A stretch of DNA of 64,000 nucleotides, taken from contig NZ_JNWQ01000009.1 of NCBI RefSeq assembly GCF_000716875.1, forward strand, positions 1-64,000, written 5' to 3'. Each line of letters begins with the position of its first letter. Position 1 is the stretch's first letter. Source of the stretch: Streptomyces novaecaesareae. GTDB taxonomy: Bacteria > Actinomycetota > Actinomycetes > Streptomycetales > Streptomycetaceae. The notes under the pieces are model-generated. The model ran no database searches and was not told the DNA's origin. It saw only the letters and a program-made list of their open reading frames with translations. Positions 49,837-56,758 of this stretch are shown here, in pieces. The position numbers were made by a program, and so were the translations under genes.

Positions 49837-49979
49837 GCCGCCCTCCTGGTGGCGCCGGCGCTCCTGGGGCACCGGGCCTGTCAGGGGCATCGACCCCGCT
49901 GGTGGCGCCGGGCCCGCTGGTGGCGCCGGCCCCCTTCGGCCAGCCTCCGCGTCCGGTCGGCGGGTGGCAAGCGGGGGCG

Positions 49980-50605
49980 TCAGGCGACGCCGTGCGGCCG
50001 GAACTGGATGCTGATCCGGGGGCCGACCGGGCGGGCGGTCTTGGGGATCGCGTGCTCCCAGGTGCGCTGGCAGGAGCCGCCCATCACCACCAGGTCCCCG
50101 TGGCCGAGCGGGTGGCGGACGACCGCTCCGCCGCCGTACCGCGGCCGCAGGGCCAGGGTGCGCGGCTCGCCGACGGACAGGATCGCCACCATGGTGTCCT
50201 CGTGGGCGCCGCGCCCGATCCGGTCGCCGTGCCAGGCCACGCTGTCCCGGCCGTCCCGGTAGTAGCAGAGGCCGAGGGTGCGGAACGGCTCGCCGAGCTC
50301 GTCCGCGTAGTGCCGGCTCAGCGCCGTCCGGGCCTGTCCGAGCACCGGGTGCGGCGGTTCGGCGTCGGCAGGGTACGAGGCGAGCAGACGGGGGACGTCC
50401 ACCATCCGCTCGTACATCTCCCGGCGTTCCGCCCGCCAGGGGACGGCCCCGGCCAGCTGTTCGAACAGCTCGTCCGCGCCGTGCAGCCACCCCGGCAGCA
50501 GGTCCAGCCAGGCGCCGTCGCCGAGCACCTGTCGTCGCAGGCCGGCGAGCAGGCCGAGGCGGGGGCCGTCGCGGTCGGCGTCGTCGAACAGCGAGGGCTG
50601 GAGGG
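49980..50605 (-). pseudogene. alkB: alkB, 3' part, split by transposon
   Basis: This encodes the alpha-ketoglutarate/Fe(II)-dependent dioxygenase AlkB core from the eighth codon to the stop (about 206 residues): QPSLFDDADRDGPRLG, the HxD motif in AWHGDRIGRG, WEHAIPK with the distal His, and RISIQFRP with the 2-oxoglutarate Arg. AlkB repairs alkylated DNA bases by oxidative demethylation. The first seven codons (MHGTLPL) lie beyond the transposon at 55935-55955. Joined, they give an uninterrupted 213-residue protein in frame. An open frame reads in from the transposon (start 50738), so a fused form could in principle be made, but without the native promoter. Confidence 0.93.
50601..50605. other. 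Target-site duplication, left copy (GAGGG)
   Basis: GAGGG here is identical to 55935-55939 on the other side of the element. This is the 5-bp duplication expected for Tn7-family insertion. Confidence 0.95.
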
Positions 50606-50647
50606 TGTCCTGTCTCAGCGAAGTTTGAGTGATCTCACCGAAGGCTG
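50606..50647 (+). repeat. Left end: terminal repeat and two TnsB-like sites
   Basis: The terminal sequence TGTCCTGTCTCAGCGAAG is followed by a second unit. Site 1 is TCTCAGCGAAGTTTG (50613-50627) and site 2 is TCTCACCGAAGGCTG (50633-50647), 20 bp apart. Confidence 0.85.
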
Positions 50648-50764
50648 ATCGCCCCTCCCGTCGGAGGTGGGCTCGCGACCGGGAGGCCGAGAAAGGGTCG
50701 GCGGGCAGGCCGCTGAACTGAGCACTTGCCGACGGCATGGCTGATGACTAGCCTCGCTCGAAGC

Positions 50765-50925
50765 GTAGGGCGATGTTCGCCCGAAACCCGTCAGCTAACC
50801 CGGCAGGTGCCTTCCTGACAGTGCGTCGCGCTAGCGACCGCTACCGAATCTGAGAAGCCGCTTCGATCGCCCCGATCGGAGCTGGTGGATCGGAGCCGGG
50901 GAACCAATTTAGGGTGCGCACAGCA
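50765..50925 (+). promoter_or_regulatory. c-di-AMP-riboswitch-like motifs in swapped order
   Basis: GTAGGGC-loop-GCCCGAAACC followed by CGTCAGCTAACCCGGCAGG (50765-50807) matches the 3' half of ydaO-class riboswitches. CTACCGAATC.. and GGATCGGAGCCGGGGAACCA..AGGGTG (50841-50915) match the 5' half but lie downstream of it. The pair could be a circularly permuted element or two partial ones. No second copy of either half is visible nearby. The region precedes the membrane microprotein at 51048 and could control it. The 442-bp stretch 50606-51047 holds no other gene. Confidence 0.55.
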
Positions 50926-51047
50926 ATGGAACTTTGGGTTCCGGAACTGTGTGCTGCACTCTTCTGGTTCCCCAGGTGCTGCCATATGGGACTCCGAAGG
51001 GGCTTGCGCACACACTTTCCGGCGAAAACTGGAAAGGCCTCCTATTT

Positions 51048-51215
51048 ATGGAGCTGTGGCAGTTCGTTATTGTGCCCGTCGTGGTGGTTGTCGCAATCGC
51101 CATTATTGCCATCGGAATCGGGTCGAGGGCCCTGGATGGGACTTCCGGTGATCAGCGGCCTGAGATTCTCCGGGCTCTCGCTGACCTTGTCAGGGCGGTC
51201 CGCGGTCGAAAGTAG
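51048..51215 (+). CDS. Small single-span membrane protein in transposon
   Basis: This 55-residue frame starts MELWQFVIVPVVVVVAIAII and continues with a GxGSR turn and a basic helix (ILRALADLVRAVRGRK). The first ~27 residues are a strong transmembrane segment, and the rest is cytoplasmic and basic. No known family is recognised. GGAAAGG lies about 12 bases upstream, weak for a ribosome site. It is convergent with the transposition operon and follows the riboswitch-like RNA, which makes regulated expression plausible. It could be an accessory or a passenger peptide. Confidence 0.5.
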   Translation: MELWQFVIVPVVVVVAIAIIAIGIGSRALDGTSGDQRPEILRALADLVRAVRGRK

Positions 51216-51264
51216 CCGCAGGTGACTGTCTGGGTGGCTATTTGAGTCATTAGGTAAAGGCGGA

Positions 51265-51987
51265 TCATGGGCGGTTCCGGTGAGTTAATTGAATTGCCGG
51301 AACCGCCGCATCTTGATTCATGATTTCGTTCGCTCGGTGAGGCGGTCGGTGGGGATAGGTCCCGGGGTTGGGTGAGTCGCGGTTCTGGTCGAGTCGCCAG
51401 GTCTGGGCAAAGCGGTAGAGGGCCATCCATCGCAGTGCGATTCCGTGTTCATCGACCAGGCGGGTCCAGATATCTGAAATATTGATGTTCTGTTCAAGCA
51501 GTGGGACGATTAGGTGCCTTATGGGCTCGATGACCCGCACCTGTCGCCGAGCCAGTTCATGAGGCTGGGGTCGCGGGGATCCGAGTGCCCGGCGGACGGT
51601 CCGGCGGGAGACGTCGTGTCGTGTGGCCAGTGCGCGGACAGTGAGCCCTCGGTTTTGGGCATCGCGCTGGATCTCGAAGAACTTCTGCCTCTCGGTATTC
51701 TCGGTGTCGCTAAGTTTCGGAGATGGTTTGACGTATGTCAGGAGCGACAGGGCATTGACCAGGGTCCGTCCGAGTATCTCAGGATCGACACGGGATAGTG
51801 TTGCGAGCTGGTCGATTTCAGGCCTGCTGGTTGAGATCGACTCCCAGGTGAGGAGATTGTAGAGACGGCTGGGCTTGATGTGATTGGCCTGCGCGAGCCG
51901 ACGGATGAAGGAGTCGATGGTCTCTGCAGGTTTAGGACGGACCCGGATCGGCAGGGGCTTGAGGATGTCTGAGGGATAGCCGCTCAC
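51265..51987 (-). CDS. tniQ: TniQ-like protein of transposon
   Basis: This 240-residue protein begins as TniQ proteins do (LPIRVRPKPAETIDSFIRRLAQANHIKPSRLYNLL), with a GTG start at 51987 overlapping the TnsC-like stop. Further on is a helix-turn-helix region (GLTVRALATRHDVSRRTVRRALG, about residues 135-157) and a C-terminal segment resembling a transposase DNA-binding end. The zinc-binding cysteines usual in TniQ are not evident. TniQ/TnsD proteins connect target DNA to the AAA+ regulator, so it may act in target choice. No separate TnsD or TnsE is present. Confidence 0.75.
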   Translation of the reverse strand: MSGYPSDILKPLPIRVRPKPAETIDSFIRRLAQANHIKPSRLYNLLTWESISTSRPEIDQLATLSRVDPEILGRTLVNALSLLTYVKPSPKLSDTENTERQKFFEIQRDAQNRGLTVRALATRHDVSRRTVRRALGSPRPQPHELARRQVRVIEPIRHLIVPLLEQNINISDIWTRLVDEHGIALRWMALYRFAQTWRLDQNRDSPNPGTYPHRPPHRANEIMNQDAAVPAIQLTHRNRP

Positions 51988-53015
51988 TGGCTGGCCGCAG
52001 CTGTTTTCTCGGCGGTGTAGTCCAGAGGAACGGCCGCAAGACTTTCGCGGGTGATCTGCTCGTTGCCAGAAAGAATGGCGTCGATGGCGGCACCGCGGAT
52101 CTGGTGGGACAACGCGCCGATCATGCCGCCGGTGCGTTCGTGGAGGTAGCGGTCCAGGCCAGTGAGAGTGCCGGGAATTTGGCGGCGGAGCATCAGGGTG
52201 CTCTCCAAGGTGGCCACCAGGCTCTTCCATTCGGGCCCGTAGGGGAAAGGGTGGGTGGGGATGAGAGTGAAGCGGCCGGCGATCTGGGCTCCGCGGGTTC
52301 CGGAGAGCAGGGTGGTGCGCTCGATGTTGATGCCCGCGTAGACAAACGTGGCGGGGATGCGTTCGGAGAAGTACTTGAGCGTGTCGGCGACTTCGCTGCC
52401 ATGCCGGGTTGTGAGCGAGATGTTGTGCAGCTCGTCGACTAGGACCAGGCCGGTGCGAGCGTCGGTGCAGATCCCCACGACCGCCTCGATGATGTCGGTG
52501 ATGTTCCAGGGGCGGCGGACGGGGATGCCGAGGAAGCGGGCGAACTCGGCTGCGATCATGCGCGCGGTCGCGGCCGGCGGGACGGTGACATAGAGAACGG
52601 GGATCCGGCCCGTCGCGTGGGGCTGACGGGCCCGGTCCAGTAGTTCGTGCGAGCGTCCGAGTTGGGTGATGGCGATGGTCTTGCCGGTGCCGGCTGGTCC
52701 GGAGACGATCAGGCCGCGGCGTGCGCTGACTGCATGGCGATTGAGCAGGACCAGGCGCCGTCCGGATGTGACAGTGTGGCGGACGGTGGAGGTGGCCACG
52801 ACCAGCAGCCTCGCGTGATGGTCGAGGCGGGCTTCGTCGTCCAGCTCCTGCTCGGCCACCGGCAGCGCGGCGAACTCTCCTTCGGATCGCAGCCGTGGTG
52901 CCGATGGTGCCTCGGTGAGAAACTGCCGCCAGCCGTCCAGGGTGGTGAGGTGCTGGCCGGCTTCCTCTTCGGCGTCTTCGAGGAAGCCGCCCGGTATGGG
53001 GCCGACGCTGGTCAT
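51984..53015 (-). CDS. tnsC: TnsC/TniB-like AAA+ ATPase
   Basis: This 343-residue AAA+ protein has Walker A GPAGTGKT (residues 106-113) and Walker B VLVDELHN (191-198), plus a sensor-like segment FVYAGIN. TnsC/TniB ATPases assemble on target DNA and activate the TnsAB transposase. Its ATG overlaps the TnsB-like stop (ATGA) and its stop overlaps the TniQ-like start. It is likely an intact regulator. Confidence 0.9.
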   Translation of the reverse strand: MTSVGPIPGGFLEDAEEEAGQHLTTLDGWRQFLTEAPSAPRLRSEGEFAALPVAEQELDDEARLDHHARLLVVATSTVRHTVTSGRRLVLLNRHAVSARRGLIVSGPAGTGKTIAITQLGRSHELLDRARQPHATGRIPVLYVTVPPAATARMIAAEFARFLGIPVRRPWNITDIIEAVVGICTDARTGLVLVDELHNISLTTRHGSEVADTLKYFSERIPATFVYAGINIERTTLLSGTRGAQIAGRFTLIPTHPFPYGPEWKSLVATLESTLMLRRQIPGTLTGLDRYLHERTGGMIGALSHQIRGAAIDAILSGNEQITRESLAAVPLDYTAEKTAAASQ

Positions 53016-55081
53016 GCGTTTCTCCAGGGATTCTCGAACGGGTCGAACAGGCCCAGAGGGATCACCTCGGCCAGCGGCTCGTCCTGCGGTTCGCGCTGTT
53101 CGGGCTCGGGGTCTGCGGGGAGTGTGGGGTCGGGCCGAGGACGCGGGGTGCTGGGGCCAGTGGCACGGGTGCGTGCGGCAACCCGACGGTCACGGGCCGT
53201 GCGCTTCGGTGGGGCCGGCTGGCCGGGCCCGGCATGGGCCCGGGCAAGCAGAGCGGCGACCGCATCCGCGATCTCGGTCTCGGTGGCCTCGGGCAGGCCC
53301 TGGCGGGCGTGGTCCCAGGCCAGCTCCCCGAACGGGACCGGGACCCGGTTCAGGTGCTTCCACGTGGCCTCGACCCAGCCGGTGCCAGCGTGGTGGTCGC
53401 GTACCCAGATCCGCGAGACGTCGTAGGGGTCGTGGTGGACCTCCCACAGGCCCTTCTTCGCCGCGACGCCCGAGTGCTGGCGGCGCATCCGCGTGAGCTC
53501 CGGACTGTCGTAGGTGCGGTACTTGATCCTGATGCCGTAGTCGTTGACGGTCCGCCAGACCGCCGGGAGCAACTCGACGTAGTCGTCGCCGCTGAGCGCG
53601 ACCGGAACGTAGCCGCAGGCCTCGACCAGCGCGGCGTACTTCTCGTTCGGCGTGAACAGCCGCCCTGGAAGGGCAGGATCACGCAGACCATCGTGCGGTC
53701 GGTTCTGCCACTTCGCGACCATCCACTCGTCCAGAAGCTCCTGCAGTTCCAGCAGCGACCACAAAGGCTGCTTGTCCAGATGGCGGCCCCGGTGGTCGGT
53801 GCTGCGGCCGGTGTAGCCGGGCAGGAACTGCGTGAACAGCGTCCCCACCGAGCTCAGCATCTTCTCGATGTGGCCCTTCTCGAAGGGCGATCCCTTGTGC
53901 GAGGGCTGGAAGTCGATCTCCAGGAACCGGCACGAGGCAAGAAAGTTGCGGGAGATGAACGCCTTCCCGTGATCGCAGACGATCATCTCCGGCACGATCA
54001 CCGGCCGCGCGGCAGCATGCTCCAGCCGTTCGTCCAGGCTCAGCAGTCGCCGGTGCGGCAGCACCGACCGCGACATCCGCAGAGCATCGACCCAGCCCGG
54101 ACGCATCAGCTCCGGAGTGACCGTGCGGGCCAGCAGCACGCTCGCGTCGACTGCTTTCGTGGTCGGCCGCAGCACCGCCGCGGTCACCGTGCGGGTCGCG
54201 ACATCGATCATCCCGGTCAGCTCGACTTTGCCAGGAACACCGTCGTCGAGACGGACCAGCACGTCCAGCGGAGTGGAGTCGATCTGCATCACCTCACCGG
54301 GCGCGAAGACCGATAGCTCACCGAACGGGGCACTCGCCCCATGAGCCCGCGACCTGCGGGTCACCGCCGAACCGGTGGTGTGTGTGCCCGAGGTCAGCTT
54401 GTCCAGCAGCCGGTAGAGCGTTGCCCGGCAGGGCAGTTGGACCTCAATGCCCTGAGCTTCGCCCCTGAGGATCTCGCTGGTTCGCCACAACAGGAACGTG
54501 CCTGTGCGGGTGGAGGCGTCCACCGCCTCGCTGATCGCCTGCCGCATCGCGGCGACGACGGCCTCGTCCACCAAACCGTACCGGGGCGTCTTGCGCACCG
54601 GACGGCGATCCGCCAGCCCCAGGACACCGCCATTTTCGTAGCGGCGGCGGTAGTTGCCGACCGTACTCGCGCTGACCTTGTGCCCGGCCGCGCTCAACTC
54701 GGCGGCCTTCGTCTTCTCCCGCGAGGTCAGCGACCGGCCGGCGGCGTACTCCGGCCGCGGCTGCGTGCCCGGCGCGGCGTTCGGCGGCAGCCCGTGCAGG
54801 ACCTCCAGGATGTGCTCCTCCCACCACAATGCCTTCTCCAACACCGGCCGTGGCAGCGTCTCCAGCATCGAGGTCGGGGGCAGCGGCATCCGACCCACGG
54901 TGTCCACGAGCTCGAAGTCACCGTCCGCGAACAGCACCGCCGGCGGCACAGACCGCGGCTCGCCGCCGAGTTCGGAGAGCACGACCGAACGACCCGTGAC
55001 TTCCAGTACCAGCCGGATCTGACCGTCGAACCGGACACGCTGACCAACCGCCAGGCCGTCAGGTCGCGCCAATCTGCCCAT
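53012..55081 (-). CDS. tnsB: TnsB-like DDE transposase
   Basis: This 689-residue protein is the strand-transfer subunit, of the Mu/TnsB integrase class. DNA-binding helices (TSREKTKAAELSAAGHKVSASTVGNYRRRY) precede an RNase H-like core with D268 (MQIDSTPLDV), D370 (VCDHGKAF) and E406 (GHIEKML). The D-x35-E spacing is exact. A beta-barrel domain follows and the C-terminus is a Pro-rich tail ending DPFENPWRNA, which probably contacts the ATPase. ATG 55081 overlaps the TnsA stop (TGATG). Confidence 0.93.
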   Translation of the reverse strand: MGRLARPDGLAVGQRVRFDGQIRLVLEVTGRSVVLSELGGEPRSVPPAVLFADGDFELVDTVGRMPLPPTSMLETLPRPVLEKALWWEEHILEVLHGLPPNAAPGTQPRPEYAAGRSLTSREKTKAAELSAAGHKVSASTVGNYRRRYENGGVLGLADRRPVRKTPRYGLVDEAVVAAMRQAISEAVDASTRTGTFLLWRTSEILRGEAQGIEVQLPCRATLYRLLDKLTSGTHTTGSAVTRRSRAHGASAPFGELSVFAPGEVMQIDSTPLDVLVRLDDGVPGKVELTGMIDVATRTVTAAVLRPTTKAVDASVLLARTVTPELMRPGWVDALRMSRSVLPHRRLLSLDERLEHAAARPVIVPEMIVCDHGKAFISRNFLASCRFLEIDFQPSHKGSPFEKGHIEKMLSSVGTLFTQFLPGYTGRSTDHRGRHLDKQPLWSLLELQELLDEWMVAKWQNRPHDGLRDPALPGRLFTPNEKYAALVEACGYVPVALSGDDYVELLPAVWRTVNDYGIRIKYRTYDSPELTRMRRQHSGVAAKKGLWEVHHDPYDVSRIWVRDHHAGTGWVEATWKHLNRVPVPFGELAWDHARQGLPEATETEIADAVAALLARAHAGPGQPAPPKRTARDRRVAARTRATGPSTPRPRPDPTLPADPEPEQREPQDEPLAEVIPLGLFDPFENPWRNA

Positions 55082-55836
55082 CACCGCCCCCTTGCCGTTC
55101 GCACCGAACTGTCCGAACCCAGCAGCCGCGAGCCCAGATCCGTCACCAGAACCCCCGACCACAGCAGATGGAACAGCACGGGCAGCACCAGCAGTGGATC
55201 ACCGACCCGCATGGCCCCCGCCCGTAACGCGGTCGGCTCGTCGAAGACCTCCAGTAGTCGCACCACGACGTCCTCGCGCCGCCCGCACCGCTGCCGCCGA
55301 TAGCGCGACAGCCACCGCATGTTCGCCATCAGCACCGGATCCGGAACACCCGCGCGCACGAACTCCCAGCCCACCGCCCGGCAGGCCCGCGCCGTCGCCT
55401 CGAAGGACTCCGCAGCCGCCTCATCGATCCGGTCACCCGCCCGAACATCGACGACCCGGCCACGGCCGTCCGCGAGCCGCACGAAGTAGTCCGGAGCGTG
55501 ACGCCGTTTGCGCCGGCCGTCGTGCCAGTGCAGCCAGAACGGCTGCGATGCGATGCCGACCACCTCGGGATCCGCATCGAGGAGGATCAGCCGGTCACGT
55601 TCGAGCCACGACTCGTAGCCGACGTGGTCCCGGGTCGTCGCGGCGTAGTACCAGCCCGCGAAGCTCTCCCCGCCCTTCGACCAGCGGAACGGGCGCACCG
55701 GCGCCACTCGCTCCAACGCGCAGTTCCACCCGGCGCCCAACGACCGCCGGACGAGCAGTTCGTCCTCGTAAAACCCCAGCTCAAACGCGGTGAGCGCCGG
55801 ATCCCCATGCGCTCCCGCGAGCTTCCCCACCGCCAC
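55081..55836 (-). CDS. tnsA: TnsA-like endonuclease
   Basis: This 251-residue protein has the TnsA restriction-endonuclease-like core: YESWLERD (E75/E79), SQPFWLHW, HAPDYFV (D116) and VVDVRAGDR, where the usual catalytic Lys of D/E/Q-x-K is an Arg (R132). TnsA cuts the 5' ends of the element so that it moves by cut-and-paste. The Arg substitution may reduce activity, or may be a feature of this actinobacterial lineage. It is the first gene of the transposition operon, starting 98 bp from the right end. Confidence 0.85.
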   Translation of the reverse strand: MAVGKLAGAHGDPALTAFELGFYEDELLVRRSLGAGWNCALERVAPVRPFRWSKGGESFAGWYYAATTRDHVGYESWLERDRLILLDADPEVVGIASQPFWLHWHDGRRKRRHAPDYFVRLADGRGRVVDVRAGDRIDEAAAESFEATARACRAVGWEFVRAGVPDPVLMANMRWLSRYRRQRCGRREDVVVRLLEVFDEPTALRAGAMRVGDPLLVLPVLFHLLWSGVLVTDLGSRLLGSDSSVRTARGR

Positions 55837-55861
55837 CCTCGCCCCTCGGCAGCCAACCGCT

Positions 55862-55934
55862 CAATCTTCGGTGAGACGAACCTACCGGTAACCAAGATCC
55901 AGTGAGAACGCGCAGCCTTCGCTGAGACGGGACA
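55862..55934 (-). repeat. Right end: terminal repeat and three TnsB-like sites
   Basis: Read inward on the minus strand, the sites are TCTCAGCGAAGGCTG (55913-55927), TCTCACTGGATCTTG (55893-55907, weaker) and TCTCACCGAAGATTG (55862-55876). Spacings are 20 and 31 bp. The outermost 18 bp form the inverted repeat with the left end. Confidence 0.85.
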
Positions 55935-55955
55935 GAGGGGGAGGGTGCCGTGCAT
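55935..55955 (-). pseudogene. alkB: alkB, 5' part (start codon and first seven codons)
   Basis: ATG 55955 followed by CACGGCACCCTCCCCCTC encodes MHGTLPL, then the transposon begins. The right target duplication (GAGGG, 55935-55939) is included. Fused to 50600 it continues QPSLFDD in frame. A TACGCT -10-like box at 55962-55967 ends six bases before the ATG, so the native gene was probably leaderless. Confidence 0.9.
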
Positions 55956-55974
55956 GGGGCCAGCGTACGCTTCT

Positions 55975-55994
55975 ATTCGAACGCCTGCTCGAAT
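55975..55994. promoter_or_regulatory. SOS box (LexA site) before alkB and the next gene
   Basis: TCGAAC-N4-GCTCGA matches the actinobacterial LexA palindrome TCGAAC-N4-GTTCGA at 11 of 12 defined bases, with flanking A/T symmetry (ATTCGA..TCGAAT). It lies between the divergent starts of alkB and the 56034 gene. This supports DNA-damage control of alkB before the insertion, and possibly of the neighbour. Confidence 0.75.
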
Positions 55995-56021
55995 ATCCCC
56001 CTCTTTCCGCCGGTCACGTCC

Positions 56022-56027
56022 TAACCT
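56022..56027 (+). promoter_or_regulatory. -10 box of the gene at 56034
   Basis: TAACCT ends six bases before ATG 56034, consistent with a leaderless mRNA. The SOS box is 28 bp further upstream. Confidence 0.4.
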
Positions 56028-56033
56028 GCGGAT

Positions 56034-56663
56034 ATGGCGATCAATGGCTTCGGGGTCGGCGAGTTCCAGCTGGTGCTGCTGCGTCGGATGGCCGACTTCC
56101 GGCCCGTGCTGGTCGAGGACGCGGTGCGGAGGCTGGGTGCGGACCGGGCCTCGATGCGGGAGGCGAACAAGCGCTGGCAGGCGATGGTCCGGTCGCCCCG
56201 GTTCCCGCGTGGCGGCGCCCGGTACACCGCGGTGCTCGGTCCGGCGGAGGCGAGTGTGCCGCGCCGGATCGGGGACCTCGCGTGCACCGCGCGGCAGTGG
56301 GAGCTACCGCTCTGGCCCGAGCTGCGCTTCGAAATTCTGCTGGGCCCGGTGGAGATCGGTGCGCCGGTGCTGAACGAGTGGCTGGTGCGGGCGGAGGGCC
56401 GCCCGGGGCCGGAGCTGCGGACGGCCGCCGACCTCGCGCCGTGGAGCTGCGTGGTGGGCGACGTCGGGGCCGCCTTCCCGCCCGCCGTGCCGCGCGAGGG
56501 GAGCGCGCCGACCCGCTTCCAGCTGGACTTCGATGCTCCGGACAGCGACGGGCGGGTGCGCCCCTGGACGGCCGACTTCACCTGGGGGCTGCTCCAGGAG
56601 GTCCGGCCGGCCGTCGGCCGGGGCCCGGAGGCACAACCCGGGGGCAGGGGCGATGCAAGGTGA
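56034..56663 (+). CDS. Conserved-looking hypothetical protein near SOS box
   Basis: This 209-residue soluble protein begins GFGVGEFQLVLLRRMADFRPVLVEDAVRRLG and has alternating helix and strand segments, ending in a disordered Gly/Arg tail. No known domain is recognised. Because it shares a divergent promoter region with alkB and a SOS box, it may be part of the DNA-damage response. That is inference only. Confidence 0.6.
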   Translation: MAINGFGVGEFQLVLLRRMADFRPVLVEDAVRRLGADRASMREANKRWQAMVRSPRFPRGGARYTAVLGPAEASVPRRIGDLACTARQWELPLWPELRFEILLGPVEIGAPVLNEWLVRAEGRPGPELRTAADLAPWSCVVGDVGAAFPPAVPREGSAPTRFQLDFDAPDSDGRVRPWTADFTWGLLQEVRPAVGRGPEAQPGGRGDAR

Positions 56664-56758
56664 TATTCAGTGAATGCCTTCGATTTGCAGGCTGTGCGGC
56701 GAGCATGGCAGCATAATCCCAGTCACTCAAGAAGCTCGGCATCGGAAAGCGAAGGATC

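Larger units (their letters stand above)
50606..55934. mobile_element. Tn7-like heteromeric transposon, 5329 bp, complete
   Basis: The element has 18-bp ends TGTCCTGTCTCAGCGAAG (50606-50623) and the complement of TGTCCCGTCTCAGCGAAG (55917-55934), with one mismatch and 5'-TGT. A perfect 5-bp duplication (GAGGG) flanks it. The ends carry repeated TCTCASCGAAGNYTG-like units. Four minus-strand genes, read from the right end, encode TnsA-, TnsB-, TnsC/TniB- and TniQ-like proteins with overlapping starts and stops. The left ~600 bp hold riboswitch-like RNA motifs and a small membrane protein gene. No cargo resistance or defence gene is present. It inserted into alkB after codon 7. Intact ends, TSD and reading frames suggest a recent insertion. 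Confidence 0.96.

Noticed and set aside
50645..50740. Second complete riboswitch upstream of the 3'-half motif
   Set aside because: No GGGGACCC/GGGGAACC or GGGGTGA block found before it; only the 3' half is convincing.
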